Part shown: positions 1 to 7,872 of the stretch, piece by piece | Layout: each line of letters begins with the position of its first letter | Position numbering within the stretch: position 1 is the first letter of the stretch | DNA from: CAZCDM01 sp964497475 | Lineage (GTDB): Bacteria > Planctomycetota > Phycisphaerae > SM23-33 | Direction: 5' to 3' | Length of the DNA stretch: 14,073 nucleotides | Assembly: GCA_964497475.1 (NCBI GenBank) | Contig: CAZCDM010000042.1 | Coordinates: 1-14,073, forward strand | The notes under the pieces: generated by a model | What the model saw: the letters and a program-made list of their open reading frames with translations, nothing else | Database searches by the model: none | What the model was told of the DNA's origin: nothing | Position numbers and translations under genes: made by a program

Positions 1-60
1 CCGGACAAAGTTGAAGAGACTCTACCCAACATTATTGAATTAACAGACTACTAGAAACTT

Positions 61-135
61 CCGGGCCTTCGGCCCTGAAAACGTACCCCCCTGCCGGGCC
101 TTCGGCCCTGAAAATTTGTTTCGCCCTTTCAGGGC
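61..135. repeat. Array of three short stem-loops downstream of the pilus operon
   Basis: A 21-bp sequence occurs twice exactly, at 61-81 and 94-114. Each copy contains a perfect 5-bp stem, GGGCC/GGCCC, around a 3-nt loop (63-75 and 96-108). A third element at 123-135 has a different stem (GCCCT/AGGGC) but the same design: 5 bp with loop TTC on the plus strand, GAA on the minus strand. The array begins 26 bases past the TPR lipoprotein stop, so it may end transcription of the minus-strand operon or protect its 3' end. No T-tract follows any hairpin in the minus direction; TTTT precedes two of them instead, so a classical intrinsic terminator is not supported. It could equally be a dispersed intergenic (REP-like) repeat. 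Confidence 0.6.
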
Positions 136-160
136 TGACATTCGATCGGGTGACGTTACA

Positions 161-1342
161 TCAGCCCGCTGCCTGCAGGGCGAGGGCGGCCTTGTGGTCG
201 GGCTCGAGCCAGAGGGCGTAGCGATAGCACTGCTTGGCGCGGGCGGCATCGCCGGCCTGGCTGTAGGCCTTGCCGAGCAGCGTGTGGAGCATCGGTGCCT
301 TGGGGTGGGCCTTCTGGACGGCATGGAGCACCTTGAGGGCCCGGCGGGGCTGGTTCTGCTTGAGCAGCGCGTAGCCCATGACCAGGGCCGCATCGAGGTT
401 TTCATGGTCGATGGCTCGCGCCATACCGGCAGCCCGGATGGCGTCGCTGCTCTGCCCGGCCGAGAGGCTCGCCCGGGCCAGGGCAACCCAGGCAGGTAAA
501 TTGTTCTCGTCCAGTTTCAGGGCGCTGCGGTAGTGCGTCATTGCCCGGTCGTACTGGCCGAGGCAGCAGGCCACGTCGCCCTGGAGCATGGCCACGGCCA
601 CGCTGGGGGTGAACTCGGGATCGCCGGTGAGTTTGTCCAGCGCCTTGAGGGCGTCGACGGGCTGATCGGCCGCAAGGTACGCCTGGGCCATCATCTCCAG
701 GTAGGCGTCGCACTTGCGGTTCAGCGACCAGGCCTGGCCGAAAGAGGTCGCCGCCTTGACGTACTTACCCTGCATCATCGCCAGGCGACCGGCCAGCTCG
801 TGCACGCCGGCGGTCTGGTCGGCCTCGTTGAGGTTATCGTGCATGAACTGCTCGGCCTGGTCGACCTGCCCCATGGCGATGAGCGTCTCAGCCACCGCCA
901 GAACAGGACCGGACGAGCCGGTATCAAACCGCACCGCCAGTTTGTAGCAGGCCAGTGCTTCGTTGAGCTTGTTCTGCCTCTCGTTGGCCACGCCAAGGAG
1001 ATAATGAATCGTGCCGTTGCGTGGGTACTTGTCGCGCAGGGCTTCCAGCTCGCTTTGGGCGGCCTTGAATTGGCCCTTTTCCATCATCAGCTGGCAGTAG
1101 AGCAGGTGATGGTCGAGATTCTCCTCGTCGAGCTTGTGGGCTTCGGCGGCCTTGGCGTAGGCTTCATCGACCTGCCCGTACTTGTAGTGCTCACTGGCCA
1201 TGCGGGCGAACACCTTGCCCCGCTCCCGGCCCCAGCTATCAAAGGCCTGCTGCTTGGATTCTTCCACACTGGACTGATGACAGCCAGCAAGGAAACCAGC
1301 CAGACTGACGGCGACTGCCAACGCGACGATTCGAGCGTTCAT
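161..1342 (-). CDS. TPR-repeat lipoprotein, possible secretin pilotin/assembly factor
   Basis: The protein has 393 residues. The ATG at 1342 is preferred over a TTG two codons upstream because GGGAG (1349-1353) lies 6 nt before it; the TTG falls in that spacer. The N-terminus is a lipoprotein signal peptide with a hydrophobic core and the lipobox LAGC, cysteine at residue 21. The rest is about ten tetratricopeptide-like helical pairs, with typical blocks such as YLLGVANERQNKLNEALACY. No catalytic motif is visible. It lies 28 nt after the secretin stop on the same strand and is probably co-transcribed. PilF/PilW and Tgl are TPR lipoproteins that help secretins assemble in the outer membrane, so a pilotin-like role is reasonable, but this protein is longer than those. 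A general scaffold role cannot be excluded. Confidence 0.88.
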   Translation of the reverse strand: MNARIVALAVAVSLAGFLAGCHQSSVEESKQQAFDSWGRERGKVFARMASEHYKYGQVDEAYAKAAEAHKLDEENLDHHLLYCQLMMEKGQFKAAQSELEALRDKYPRNGTIHYLLGVANERQNKLNEALACYKLAVRFDTGSSGPVLAVAETLIAMGQVDQAEQFMHDNLNEADQTAGVHELAGRLAMMQGKYVKAATSFGQAWSLNRKCDAYLEMMAQAYLAADQPVDALKALDKLTGDPEFTPSVAVAMLQGDVACCLGQYDRAMTHYRSALKLDENNLPAWVALARASLSAGQSSDAIRAAGMARAIDHENLDAALVMGYALLKQNQPRRALKVLHAVQKAHPKAPMLHTLLGKAYSQAGDAARAKQCYRYALWLEPDHKAALALQAAG

Positions 1343-1370
1343 ATCCAACTCCCATGGGTTGATTGGCTAC

Positions 1371-4145
1371 TTATTCCGGGGTATCGATGACGAAGAAGGT
1401 GTCTTCCGAGGCGGTTTCCGGCACGGCCGGGTCGGTGATGCTGCTCTGGGTCTGAGCGTCGGTCTGCTCGCCCTTTTCCGAATCGGCCTTGCGGATGGTT
1501 TTCATCTCCGACTGGTCGACGAAGAAGAAATCCTTCGAGGCCGGTCGATTCGAGCTGCTGGCATCGGCCGAGCCGGATGCATCTTGGGCGGGGCGGACAT
1601 CGCTGAGCGTCTCGGGCAGTGCGCTGGACGGACTGCTGGAATCCAGCACCCGTGGCTGCGAACTCAGGCGGATCGATTCGGTACGGATCGCCGCCGGGCC
1701 CGAGTGACTCTGCCCGCTGTTTGGGGCTGCCCTCTCTGCGCGAGGCTGATCATCCGGGGCCTGCTCCCGCATGATGCCATCATCCGTCGCCGGCTGCTCG
1801 GCCGGTTCGGTCGTTTCCGGTTCGGCTGGTTCCTCGGCCGGTGCGGGTTGATCGTCCGTGGCAGGCTCGGTCGTTTCCTCGGCTGCGGGGGTTTCCTCCC
1901 GCGGGGTCGGCACGACGAGGTCGTCCGGCTGGGGCGCATCAGTCGCCGGGGCCTTGTCGGTTTTCGCGGCGGGCGACTCGGGCGTTTCGACGGTCTCGCT
2001 GAGGGGCTTGAGCTGGCCCGGCTGGTCGAGAACATCCGACACAGGCGGCGCCATTTCAGGCCGTTGCGATTCCGGTACGGGCAGGTCCTGGGCCGGGGTC
2101 GTGACTTGCTCTTCGACCTCGATCAGCGTCGTGGTGGACTCCTCGGCCTTGCTGGGCGGACCCTGCGAGGCCGGGGTCTGCATCGGCGCGGGGGCGTCAT
2201 CGCCCGATCCGGGCCCGGTGCTGCCGACGCGCGGCGGCGGGGGCTGGATCATGTAGTGCGGCATGGAGCGATGATCTTCCCAGTTCGTCTCATCGAGGAT
2301 CATTTCTTCGATCACGCCTTCGGTCGACGCCTTGCGCGGGGCGCGGTACCAGCTGGCCCGGGGTTCGATGCGTTCCTTGAGTTCGACCGCGTCGGCCCGG
2401 GCCGGGTAGGCCGCCAGCGACAGGTCGGTGTACCAGTTGGCCTTGTCGACATTGCCTTCGGCGAGGTTCTTGCGAGCCTGGACCACAAAGGTATCGCTCA
2501 GCCGGGCCCGGCTCCACCAGGTCAGCCCGTCGCGTGCGCCGAGGCTGACATCTTCGGCGAGCTTCTTGTACCGCTCGGAGACCTCTTCATCTTCCGGCAC
2601 GCGGATGATGTGCGGCGTGATCAGCACGATCAGTTCTTCGCGGATGACCGTATCGTTGGTCCCGCGGAACAGGTCACCCATGATCGGGATATTGCCCGCC
2701 ACCGGAACCTGCTGGCGGTCGCGATTGGTCTCCTCGCGGAACAGCCCGCCGATGACCAGCGTTCGCCCGTCGCGAACCATGATATTGGTCGTAACCTGCG
2801 TGACTTCCTTGGTCGGCAGGGCGGTAGTTCCACCGACGGGGACTGAAACCGAGCCGGTCGACAGTTCCGGGTGGATCTCCATACGAATGTAGTCGTCCTT
2901 GCCCACGAAGGGCCGAAGCTCCAGAACGGTACCACTGTTGAGGAATTCCACCGTGCTGGTCTCGGCGACATCGGTCGTGGTGCTGCTGGCGACGTAGCCG
3001 TCTTCCTTACCGATCTGCACAATGCCCCGCTGCTTGTTGACGACCAGGATCTTGGGATTGGCCAGGATCGTCGTGTCCTTCATTTCCTCCAGAGCGCGGA
3101 TCAGCACCGCGACGTTGCTGGTGGTCATGGCGAAGCTCAGGCCGCCATCACCGACTCCACCGGCAAAGCTCGTGCTGCCCATCGCCTGGGGATTATTGAA
3201 GGTCTTGACCGTGCCATTGCTGATGAGTGGCTGATTGGCTGCGGGGATCGTCGGATTGGCTGAAAGATTCGACTCGAACCCGCCGCTGTTGAACGATCGG
3301 CCCATGAGGACTTCCCAGTCCACGCCCATCTGGTCGGTATCATCGAGCTTCACGCTGAGGATCGTCGCCTCGATGAGCACCTGCGCCGGGCGGACGTCGA
3401 TCTGCCGGAGGACCTGCTCGATCCGCTCGACATTCTCGACGTAATCCTGCACGACGATGATTTCGTTGGCATTGTGACTTTCGCGAGGGTTGGTCGTTTC
3501 TGCCTCGACGCCGACGTGCCCCGGCGGGGTGAACGTCACCTTGCCGTCCGCGCTGAGCAGCTCCAGAAGCATGTTTTTCGCATCGGTCGCCGTCAGATAC
3601 GACAGGTGGAAGACGCGCGTGACCACCTCGCGCCCGATGGTTTCATACTCGGCGCGCGTATAGATGTAGATGACGTTGTTCTTTTCCTGGTAGCGCAGTC
3701 CGGCCGAGTGCAGCACCGCATCGAGGGCTTTCTGGAAGTCCACGTCGTAGAGGTCGAGCGTGACGACGCCGACGACATCGGGGCTCAGCACGATGCTCTT
3801 GCGGGCCTGGAGGCTCAGCTGCCGGAGGATGAGCTTGACGTCGGTCTCGGCCACCGAGAGGTTGAACGTACCCTCGGGGTTCATTTCGACGACCTGCCCT
3901 GCCTGTGTTCCCTCAGCCGGGGGGAGCACTTCCGTCTCCGCTGCCGCGGGCGCATCGGTCGTCGAAGCCGGCTCGGCGGGGCGATCGTCGCTCAGCAGCG
4001 GCGGCGGGCCGTCGCCCAGGGCGGGCAGATCGTCCTGGCCCTGGGCCGAGTTGACATAGCCGGCCAGGCACAGCAGCAGGCAGGCCAGGACCGCCGGGCC
4101 GAACCGGCAGAATACGCGGGTTGAGTTTCGCAGTGCACTCTTCAT
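1371..4145 (-). CDS. Type II secretion / type IV pilus secretin (GspD/PilQ family) with long disordered C-terminal tail
   Basis: The protein has 924 residues from the ATG at 4145, chosen because GAGGA (4154-4158) stands 8 nt upstream; an earlier in-frame ATG abuts that sequence. A hydrophobic segment at about residues 15-35 is a signal peptide. An STN-like domain (about 93-163) and a secretin N domain (about 175-252) precede the beta-barrel secretin domain (about 345-515), with family landmarks LVIGGLFREE, VPVAGNIPIMGDLFRG and EELIVLITPHII. The family forms outer-membrane channels for pili or secreted proteins. After residue 515 comes a helical TPR-like pair (about 551-593), then some 290 residues rich in Pro, Glu, Thr and Ala. 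Two similar motifs close the tail: DFFFVD at 872-877 and FFVID at 917-921. Such a tail is unusual for secretins. Whether it serves a pilus or a secretion system cannot be decided here. Confidence 0.93.
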   Translation of the reverse strand: MKSALRNSTRVFCRFGPAVLACLLLCLAGYVNSAQGQDDLPALGDGPPPLLSDDRPAEPASTTDAPAAAETEVLPPAEGTQAGQVVEMNPEGTFNLSVAETDVKLILRQLSLQARKSIVLSPDVVGVVTLDLYDVDFQKALDAVLHSAGLRYQEKNNVIYIYTRAEYETIGREVVTRVFHLSYLTATDAKNMLLELLSADGKVTFTPPGHVGVEAETTNPRESHNANEIIVVQDYVENVERIEQVLRQIDVRPAQVLIEATILSVKLDDTDQMGVDWEVLMGRSFNSGGFESNLSANPTIPAANQPLISNGTVKTFNNPQAMGSTSFAGGVGDGGLSFAMTTSNVAVLIRALEEMKDTTILANPKILVVNKQRGIVQIGKEDGYVASSTTTDVAETSTVEFLNSGTVLELRPFVGKDDYIRMEIHPELSTGSVSVPVGGTTALPTKEVTQVTTNIMVRDGRTLVIGGLFREETNRDRQQVPVAGNIPIMGDLFRGTNDTVIREELIVLITPHIIRVPEDEEVSERYKKLAEDVSLGARDGLTWWSRARLSDTFVVQARKNLAEGNVDKANWYTDLSLAAYPARADAVELKERIEPRASWYRAPRKASTEGVIEEMILDETNWEDHRSMPHYMIQPPPPRVGSTGPGSGDDAPAPMQTPASQGPPSKAEESTTTLIEVEEQVTTPAQDLPVPESQRPEMAPPVSDVLDQPGQLKPLSETVETPESPAAKTDKAPATDAPQPDDLVVPTPREETPAAEETTEPATDDQPAPAEEPAEPETTEPAEQPATDDGIMREQAPDDQPRAERAAPNSGQSHSGPAAIRTESIRLSSQPRVLDSSSPSSALPETLSDVRPAQDASGSADASSSNRPASKDFFFVDQSEMKTIRKADSEKGEQTDAQTQSSITDPAVPETASEDTFFVIDTPE

Positions 4146-4191
4146 AGGTTCCATCCTCGTTGGTGTGCGTCCTTGCACGGGTGCGTTTGCG

Positions 4192-4710
4192 TCAGTTCGC
4201 TTCCACGACGCGAACCTTGCCCGTGACAGGCAGGATTTTTACGTTGTATGTCGATGCCCCGTTGCTCACGTGGATAATGCCAGCCGTCGTCAATGCCGTA
4301 TCGCCCATGACCCGTACCGGATCGCCGGTCGAGAGGAACTTCACGGCCGTTCCGCCGCCGAAATTCACCGTGCCGAGATCCATCTTCGGGTCAATGTCTT
4401 TCAGGTCCACCACGTAGGCACCTGTGTCGCCGGGGCGATTGATCGTGCCCGAGGCGATGGTAATGGTGTATGTGTCGTTGGGTGCATCGAATGTGATGGT
4501 CACCGGCTGGCGGGTGCGGATGGCCTCGCTCTGGGCGTATTCCAGGTCGGCCAGGATCATCCGCGCCCCGGCCGCGGCGACGAGTTTGTCGTCGGAATCA
4601 GCCAGCGGGATAATCACCGCCGCGATGACTCCCAGAACCAGTATCATGGCCAGAACCTCTACCAGCGTCATGCCTCGCGGCCAGCTTGTCTGTACTACCT
4701 TCGTGTTCAT
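4192..4710 (-). CDS. Prepilin-like protein, GspH/FimT type pseudopilin
   Basis: The protein has 172 residues and a class III (prepilin peptidase) signal. A short leader ends in Gly13, followed by MTLVEVL, with Glu at +5 of the mature protein and a hydrophobic helix (about residues 14-35). Cleavage after Gly13 by a PilD-type peptidase is expected. The segment ARMILADLEYAQSEAIRTRQ matches the GspH/FimT pattern of a helix leading into a beta-rich globular domain. Minor pseudopilins of this family cap or prime the pilus or pseudopilus. The start ATG overlaps the upstream gene's stop as ATGA, and AAGG lies 5 nt before it. The secretin begins 46 nt downstream, so the genes probably work in the same envelope machine. 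The peptidase, ATPase and platform protein are not in this window. Confidence 0.9.
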   Translation of the reverse strand: MNTKVVQTSWPRGMTLVEVLAMILVLGVIAAVIIPLADSDDKLVAAAGARMILADLEYAQSEAIRTRQPVTITFDAPNDTYTITIASGTINRPGDTGAYVVDLKDIDPKMDLGTVNFGGGTAVKFLSTGDPVRVMGDTALTTAGIIHVSNGASTYNVKILPVTGKVRVVEAN

Positions 4711-5006
4711 TTTTGCCTTGGCGATTTGCTTTTCGCCGGCTTGGAAGGCTCGACCAGGGTTACGTTGATCGGTCCCTTCTTCAGAAGGGCGATCAGTTCA
4801 TCTAGCTTTTTGTTTGTTACTTTTTGCTCTTCCACAGCCTTTTGTATTGTACGCCCCGAGCCATAAAACGGCTCGGCGCCATAGGCCGGCTGCGGGTTGC
4901 GCACCAGGCCCTCCCAGAGCCCGATCGCCACAACTGCAGAGCAGAGCATGCATAAGAACAGCGGCCACACGCGCCTCGTCACGTGGCTGTCTCGTGTTTC
5001 TTCCAT
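4707..5006 (-). CDS. Small single-pass membrane protein of unknown function in the pilus operon
   Basis: The protein has 99 residues from the ATG at 5006. AAAGGAG at 5018-5024 lies 11 nt upstream; the frame stays open further upstream (ATG at 5030, 107 residues), but no good ribosome site is seen there. After a short basic N-terminus there is one hydrophobic segment, about residues 13-32 (WPLFLCMLCSAVVAIGLWEG). A linker follows, then a helical, possibly coiled-coil stretch, VEEQKVTNKKLDELIALLKK, and a lysine-rich end. The expected topology is N-in with the C-terminal part in the periplasm. I do not recognise a family. Its stop overlaps the pseudopilin start by 4 nt, which suggests coupled translation. 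By position and topology it could be an inner-membrane alignment protein (PilN/PilO/PilP or GspC-like); this is inference only. Confidence 0.8.
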   Translation of the reverse strand: MEETRDSHVTRRVWPLFLCMLCSAVVAIGLWEGLVRNPQPAYGAEPFYGSGRTIQKAVEEQKVTNKKLDELIALLKKGPINVTLVEPSKPAKSKSPRQK

Positions 5007-5347
5007 GAAACTCAATGCTCCTTTGGACATCTCACGCGGGCGGCAAGACTCCGGTTGCCCGGTCCGATTCCAGCTGCCGCCCTGCTGAATGCACGCCCAG
5101 TTCAAGCCCAAGCGCACATGGAAGCAGATTGCTTATGTTCTGATGTCGGCAGGATAGGGCAAACTTCAACAGAAGAATTTGTTCTCGGTCGCAGGGAATT
5201 CTGAGAGTTTCTCCCCCCTGCTCCGATGAATTAACAAAGCCCCCACCCCTGAGTTCCGATAAGACTGGCAGTTCTTCTCCACGCAGGACCAACGTGTAGT
5301 TCGTACCATCCGCACCGCCCGGGCAGGGCTGGAAGCAAGGATCATCC
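5007..5347. other. Divergent intergenic region between pilus operon and EAL/HDOD gene
   Basis: These 341 bases separate two divergent starts and must hold promoters for both directions. I see the Shine-Dalgarno sequence for the small membrane protein (5018-5024, minus) and the one for the EAL/HDOD gene (5337-5341, plus). I found no convincing -35/-10 pair on either strand. A minus-strand open frame across 5032-5361 has no ribosome site and no recognisable domain, so it is not called a gene. Base composition is less GC-biased than the flanking genes (for example around 5125-5240), as expected for a regulatory stretch. Confidence 0.5.
5337..5341 (+). promoter_or_regulatory. Ribosome binding site of the EAL/HDOD gene
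   Basis: AAGGA lies 6 nt upstream of the ATG at 5348. It marks that ATG as the true start, although the reading frame from it leaves the conserved protein frame at the C-tract 5384-5391. No comparable site precedes the in-frame GTG at 5424. Confidence 0.7.
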
Positions 5348-6629
5348 ATGAAGCTCGACACCGCAAGCGAATCGGCCCAGGCGCCCCCCCCAAGCCGTCA
5401 ACGACACCCACAGCGAGGTCTTCGTGACCCGCCATCCCATCTTCGACACCCGCAAGGAAGTCTACGGGTATCGGCTGGTGTTCCGTCACGGCTTCGACGA
5501 GTACTACCACGACCTGGCCGAGCAGGACTCCGAAAAGGCCACCGTCGATTTCATGGCCATGGTCAACTTCGGCGAGCTGACCGGCTCGAAGCGAGGCTTC
5601 GTCGCCCTGCCCGAGCACCTCCTGCTCGATGCCTTCTACACCCACCTGCCCCGCCTCAAGCTCACCGTCTGCCTCGACAGCGCCCTGACCCGCACCGAGG
5701 CCATCGCCGCCGCCGTCGAGGCCATGCGCGCCGAACATTACCAGATCGCACTGGAGAACTTCACCGCCGAACATCTCGACAGCCCCCTGCTCGACTCGGC
5801 CCGCATGGTCATGGTCGACTTCCTCGAAGTGCCCATCGAGCAGCGGCAGGACATCATCGGAGCCCTCAAAGACCGGCGCATCGAAGCCATCGCCACCAAC
5901 GTCGAAACCCAGCCCGAGTACGACCTGGCCATGTCGCTGGGCTTCCGCTACGCCCTGGGCGATTTCTTCTCCCGCCCGGTCATCGACCCGCAGCGCGACA
6001 TCAACACATCCAAGCTCGCCTGCTTCCGCATGATACACCAGGTCAACCAGGCCGAGCTGAGCTACGACGAAATCGCAGAGATCATCAAACAGGACGTCTC
6101 GCTGACCTACAAGCTCCTGCGGTTCATCAACTCTGCATGGTTCGGGCTGAAGTACGAAATCTCCTCGGTCAAGCACGCCCTGGTGCTGCTGGGCTCGAAG
6201 GAAATCCGCCGCTGGGCCTCGCTGGTGATGATGACCGAGTCCGGCAACGAAAAGCCCCGCGAGCTGCTCCTGCTGAGCCTCAGCCGGGCCCGCGCCGCCG
6301 AACTCATCGGCCTGCAGGCCAACATGCAGAAACAGGCCCCCGAACTGTTCCTCATGGGCATGTTCAGCATTATCGACGCCCTCGTCGACGTCCCCCTGGC
6401 CGACGCTCTGGAAGAACTGCCCCTGGCCGAGCCCATCCGCGATGCCCTTCTGGGCGGCGTGGGGCCCTACAGCCACGTCCTGCAGATCGTCCTCGAATAC
6501 GAAAAGGGCAACTGGGACGCCCTGGCCGCTGCGACCAAGCCCCTCGGCATCGACGAGCAGGCCCTGCCGGACATCTTCCGCGACTCGCTCCAGTGGGCCC
6601 GCCACGCACTCATCGAAGCAAGAATCTAA
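5348..6629 (+). CDS. EAL-like/HDOD signalling protein (YuxH type), frameshifted at a C tract
   Basis: The conserved frame is open from 5352 to the stop at 6627-6629, but its only early start is a GTG at 5424 with no ribosome site. The ATG at 5348 has a good one but lies in another frame. Removing one C from the 8-C run at 5384-5391 joins them into a 426-residue protein that reads EVFVTRHPIFDTRKEVYGYR at residues 23-42. The N-terminal half is EAL-like, but the glutamate position of the signature reads RLV (YGYRLVFR), so cyclic-di-GMP hydrolysis is unlikely. The C-terminal half is an HDOD domain, with LLRFINSAWFGLKYEISSVK and ALVLLGSKEIRRWASLVMM. Such proteins usually act as regulatory adaptors. 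It is divergent from the pilus operon, so a link to motility is possible but unproven. The break may be a sequencing error, phase variation or a real mutation. Confidence 0.87.
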
Positions 6630-6638
6630 ATGGGATAA

Positions 6639-6738
6639 NNNNNNNNNNNNNNNNNNNNNNNNNNNNNNNNNNNNNNNNNNNNNNNNNNNNNNNNNNNNNN
6701 NNNNNNNNNNNNNNNNNNNNNNNNNNNNNNNNNNNNNN
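6639..6738. other. Assembly gap of 100 N
   Basis: Exactly 100 ambiguous bases lie here, a common placeholder for a gap of unknown size. The gap starts 9 bases after the EAL/HDOD stop and removes the 3' end of the glycosyltransferase gene on the minus strand. Other genes could be hidden in it. Confidence 0.98.
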
Positions 6739-7872
6739 AAACAGCAGCATCGTGCGGATCAGCAGCCCGGCCACGAACCCGCAGCTGAACGGATAGAGCA
6801 GCCCCATCCACCATCGCCCGCCGGTGTGATGATAGAACCGCATGGTCATCACCAGCTCGGCGGCCAGGCCCGCACTGGCCACCCAGGCCAACAGCTCCCA
6901 GGGCCCGGCCGGGGCGACACCCAGCCCCACCGCCAGCCAGCCGATGATCGTAAGAAACGTCAGCGTCAGCCCCCGCCCGACGAGTACCCCCAGCGCCTTG
7001 GCCAGTCCGCTCGGCCGGCGGAAGACGCCCGCGAAAATCCGCGTCCACCCCTGCACGATCTGCGCCAGCTTCGTGTACATCCGCACCGTGACCAGCCCGG
7101 CCGTCATGGCCACGACAAGTCGCCGGCCTGAGGATTTCACCTTCCGGGCCAGGTCCATATCCTCGATCAGGCTGCCGGCGAAGGCTTCGTGCGTGCCGAC
7201 CTCCTGGTAGACCTCCCGGCGGATCAGCATGAACATGCCGTTGGCGTAGGCGTGCGGCTTGGCGGGGTTGTTGACCTTGCCCGGGCGGAACCAGATCATC
7301 AGCACCCCGCTGCAGACCGGCTGGAGCATCATCTCCCAGAAGCTCTCCATCTCCAGGCCCGGCAGGAGGCTGAGCATGTCGGCCTGCTGGTCCAGGGCGT
7401 GGCTGACGGCCAGGCGGATCGCCGAGGGGCAGGTGAACTGGCAGTCCGCGTCGGTCATCAGCAGCCAGGGCGAGTCCGTCAGGGCCAGGCCGTTCTGCAT
7501 CGCGTGGTTCTTGCCGCACCAGCCTTCCGGCAGATGGTCGATATGCAGCGTGCGGACGCGCGGCTCGTCGGCGGCCAGGGCTTCGACGATCTCGGCGGTG
7601 CGGTCCTCGCTGCGATCGTTGACGACGACCAGCTCGAAGTCCGGGTAGTCCTGGGCGAGGATCGACCGGACGCACGTTTCGATATTCTCTTCCTCGTCCT
7701 TGGCGGCGACGACGATGCTGAGCCTCGGCAGGGTCACATCGCCCGGCGGCTGATAGGCGGGCGTGAGGTGGAGCTGTCGCTTCCAGAACGTCAGCGCCAG
7801 GGCGTTGCGGGCCAGCCACTCCAGGCCCACCACGCTCGCCACCGCCAGCAGAAAATAGGCAAGAACGGCCAT
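6739..7872 (-). CDS. Membrane GT2 family glycosyltransferase, C-terminus lost in gap
   Basis: 378 residues are visible from the ATG at 7872 before the sequence enters the N run. An N-terminal hydrophobic segment (about 4-28) precedes a GT-A fold domain. LSIVVAAKDEEENIETCVRS starts at residue 51, ND is at 85-86, GWCGKNHAMQNG starts at 117, DAD (metal and nucleotide-sugar binding) is at 141-143, ED (likely base region) is at 237-238, and a QxxxR-type acceptor motif, QGWTR, starts at 274. Two or three C-terminal hydrophobic segments (about 297-322, 326-345 and 358-378) fit a membrane enzyme acting on a lipid acceptor. It resembles the ceramide-glucosyltransferase, carotenoid and hopanoid-associated GT2 group; the true substrate is unknown. 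The start overlaps the stop of the LarA-like gene by one base (TGATG), implying translational coupling. Confidence 0.9.

Noticed and set aside
61..135. CRISPR array
   Set aside because: Only two exact copies of a short hairpin and one variant are present; spacers are too short and irregular, and no cas genes are nearby.
1359..2846. Long plus-strand open frame opposite the secretin tail
   Set aside because: Its Gly/Arg-rich translation mirrors the biased codons of the acidic tail on the minus strand.
5032..5361. Minus-strand 109-codon open frame in the divergent intergenic region
   Set aside because: It has no Shine-Dalgarno sequence and no domain, and it covers the start and ribosome site of the EAL/HDOD gene. 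A chance frame is more likely, though a lineage-specific small protein cannot be fully excluded.
5166..6605. Long minus-strand open frame opposite the EAL/HDOD gene
   Set aside because: It has no recognisable domain, and the plus strand encodes clear conserved motifs. Antisense frames without stops are expected in GC-rich coding DNA.
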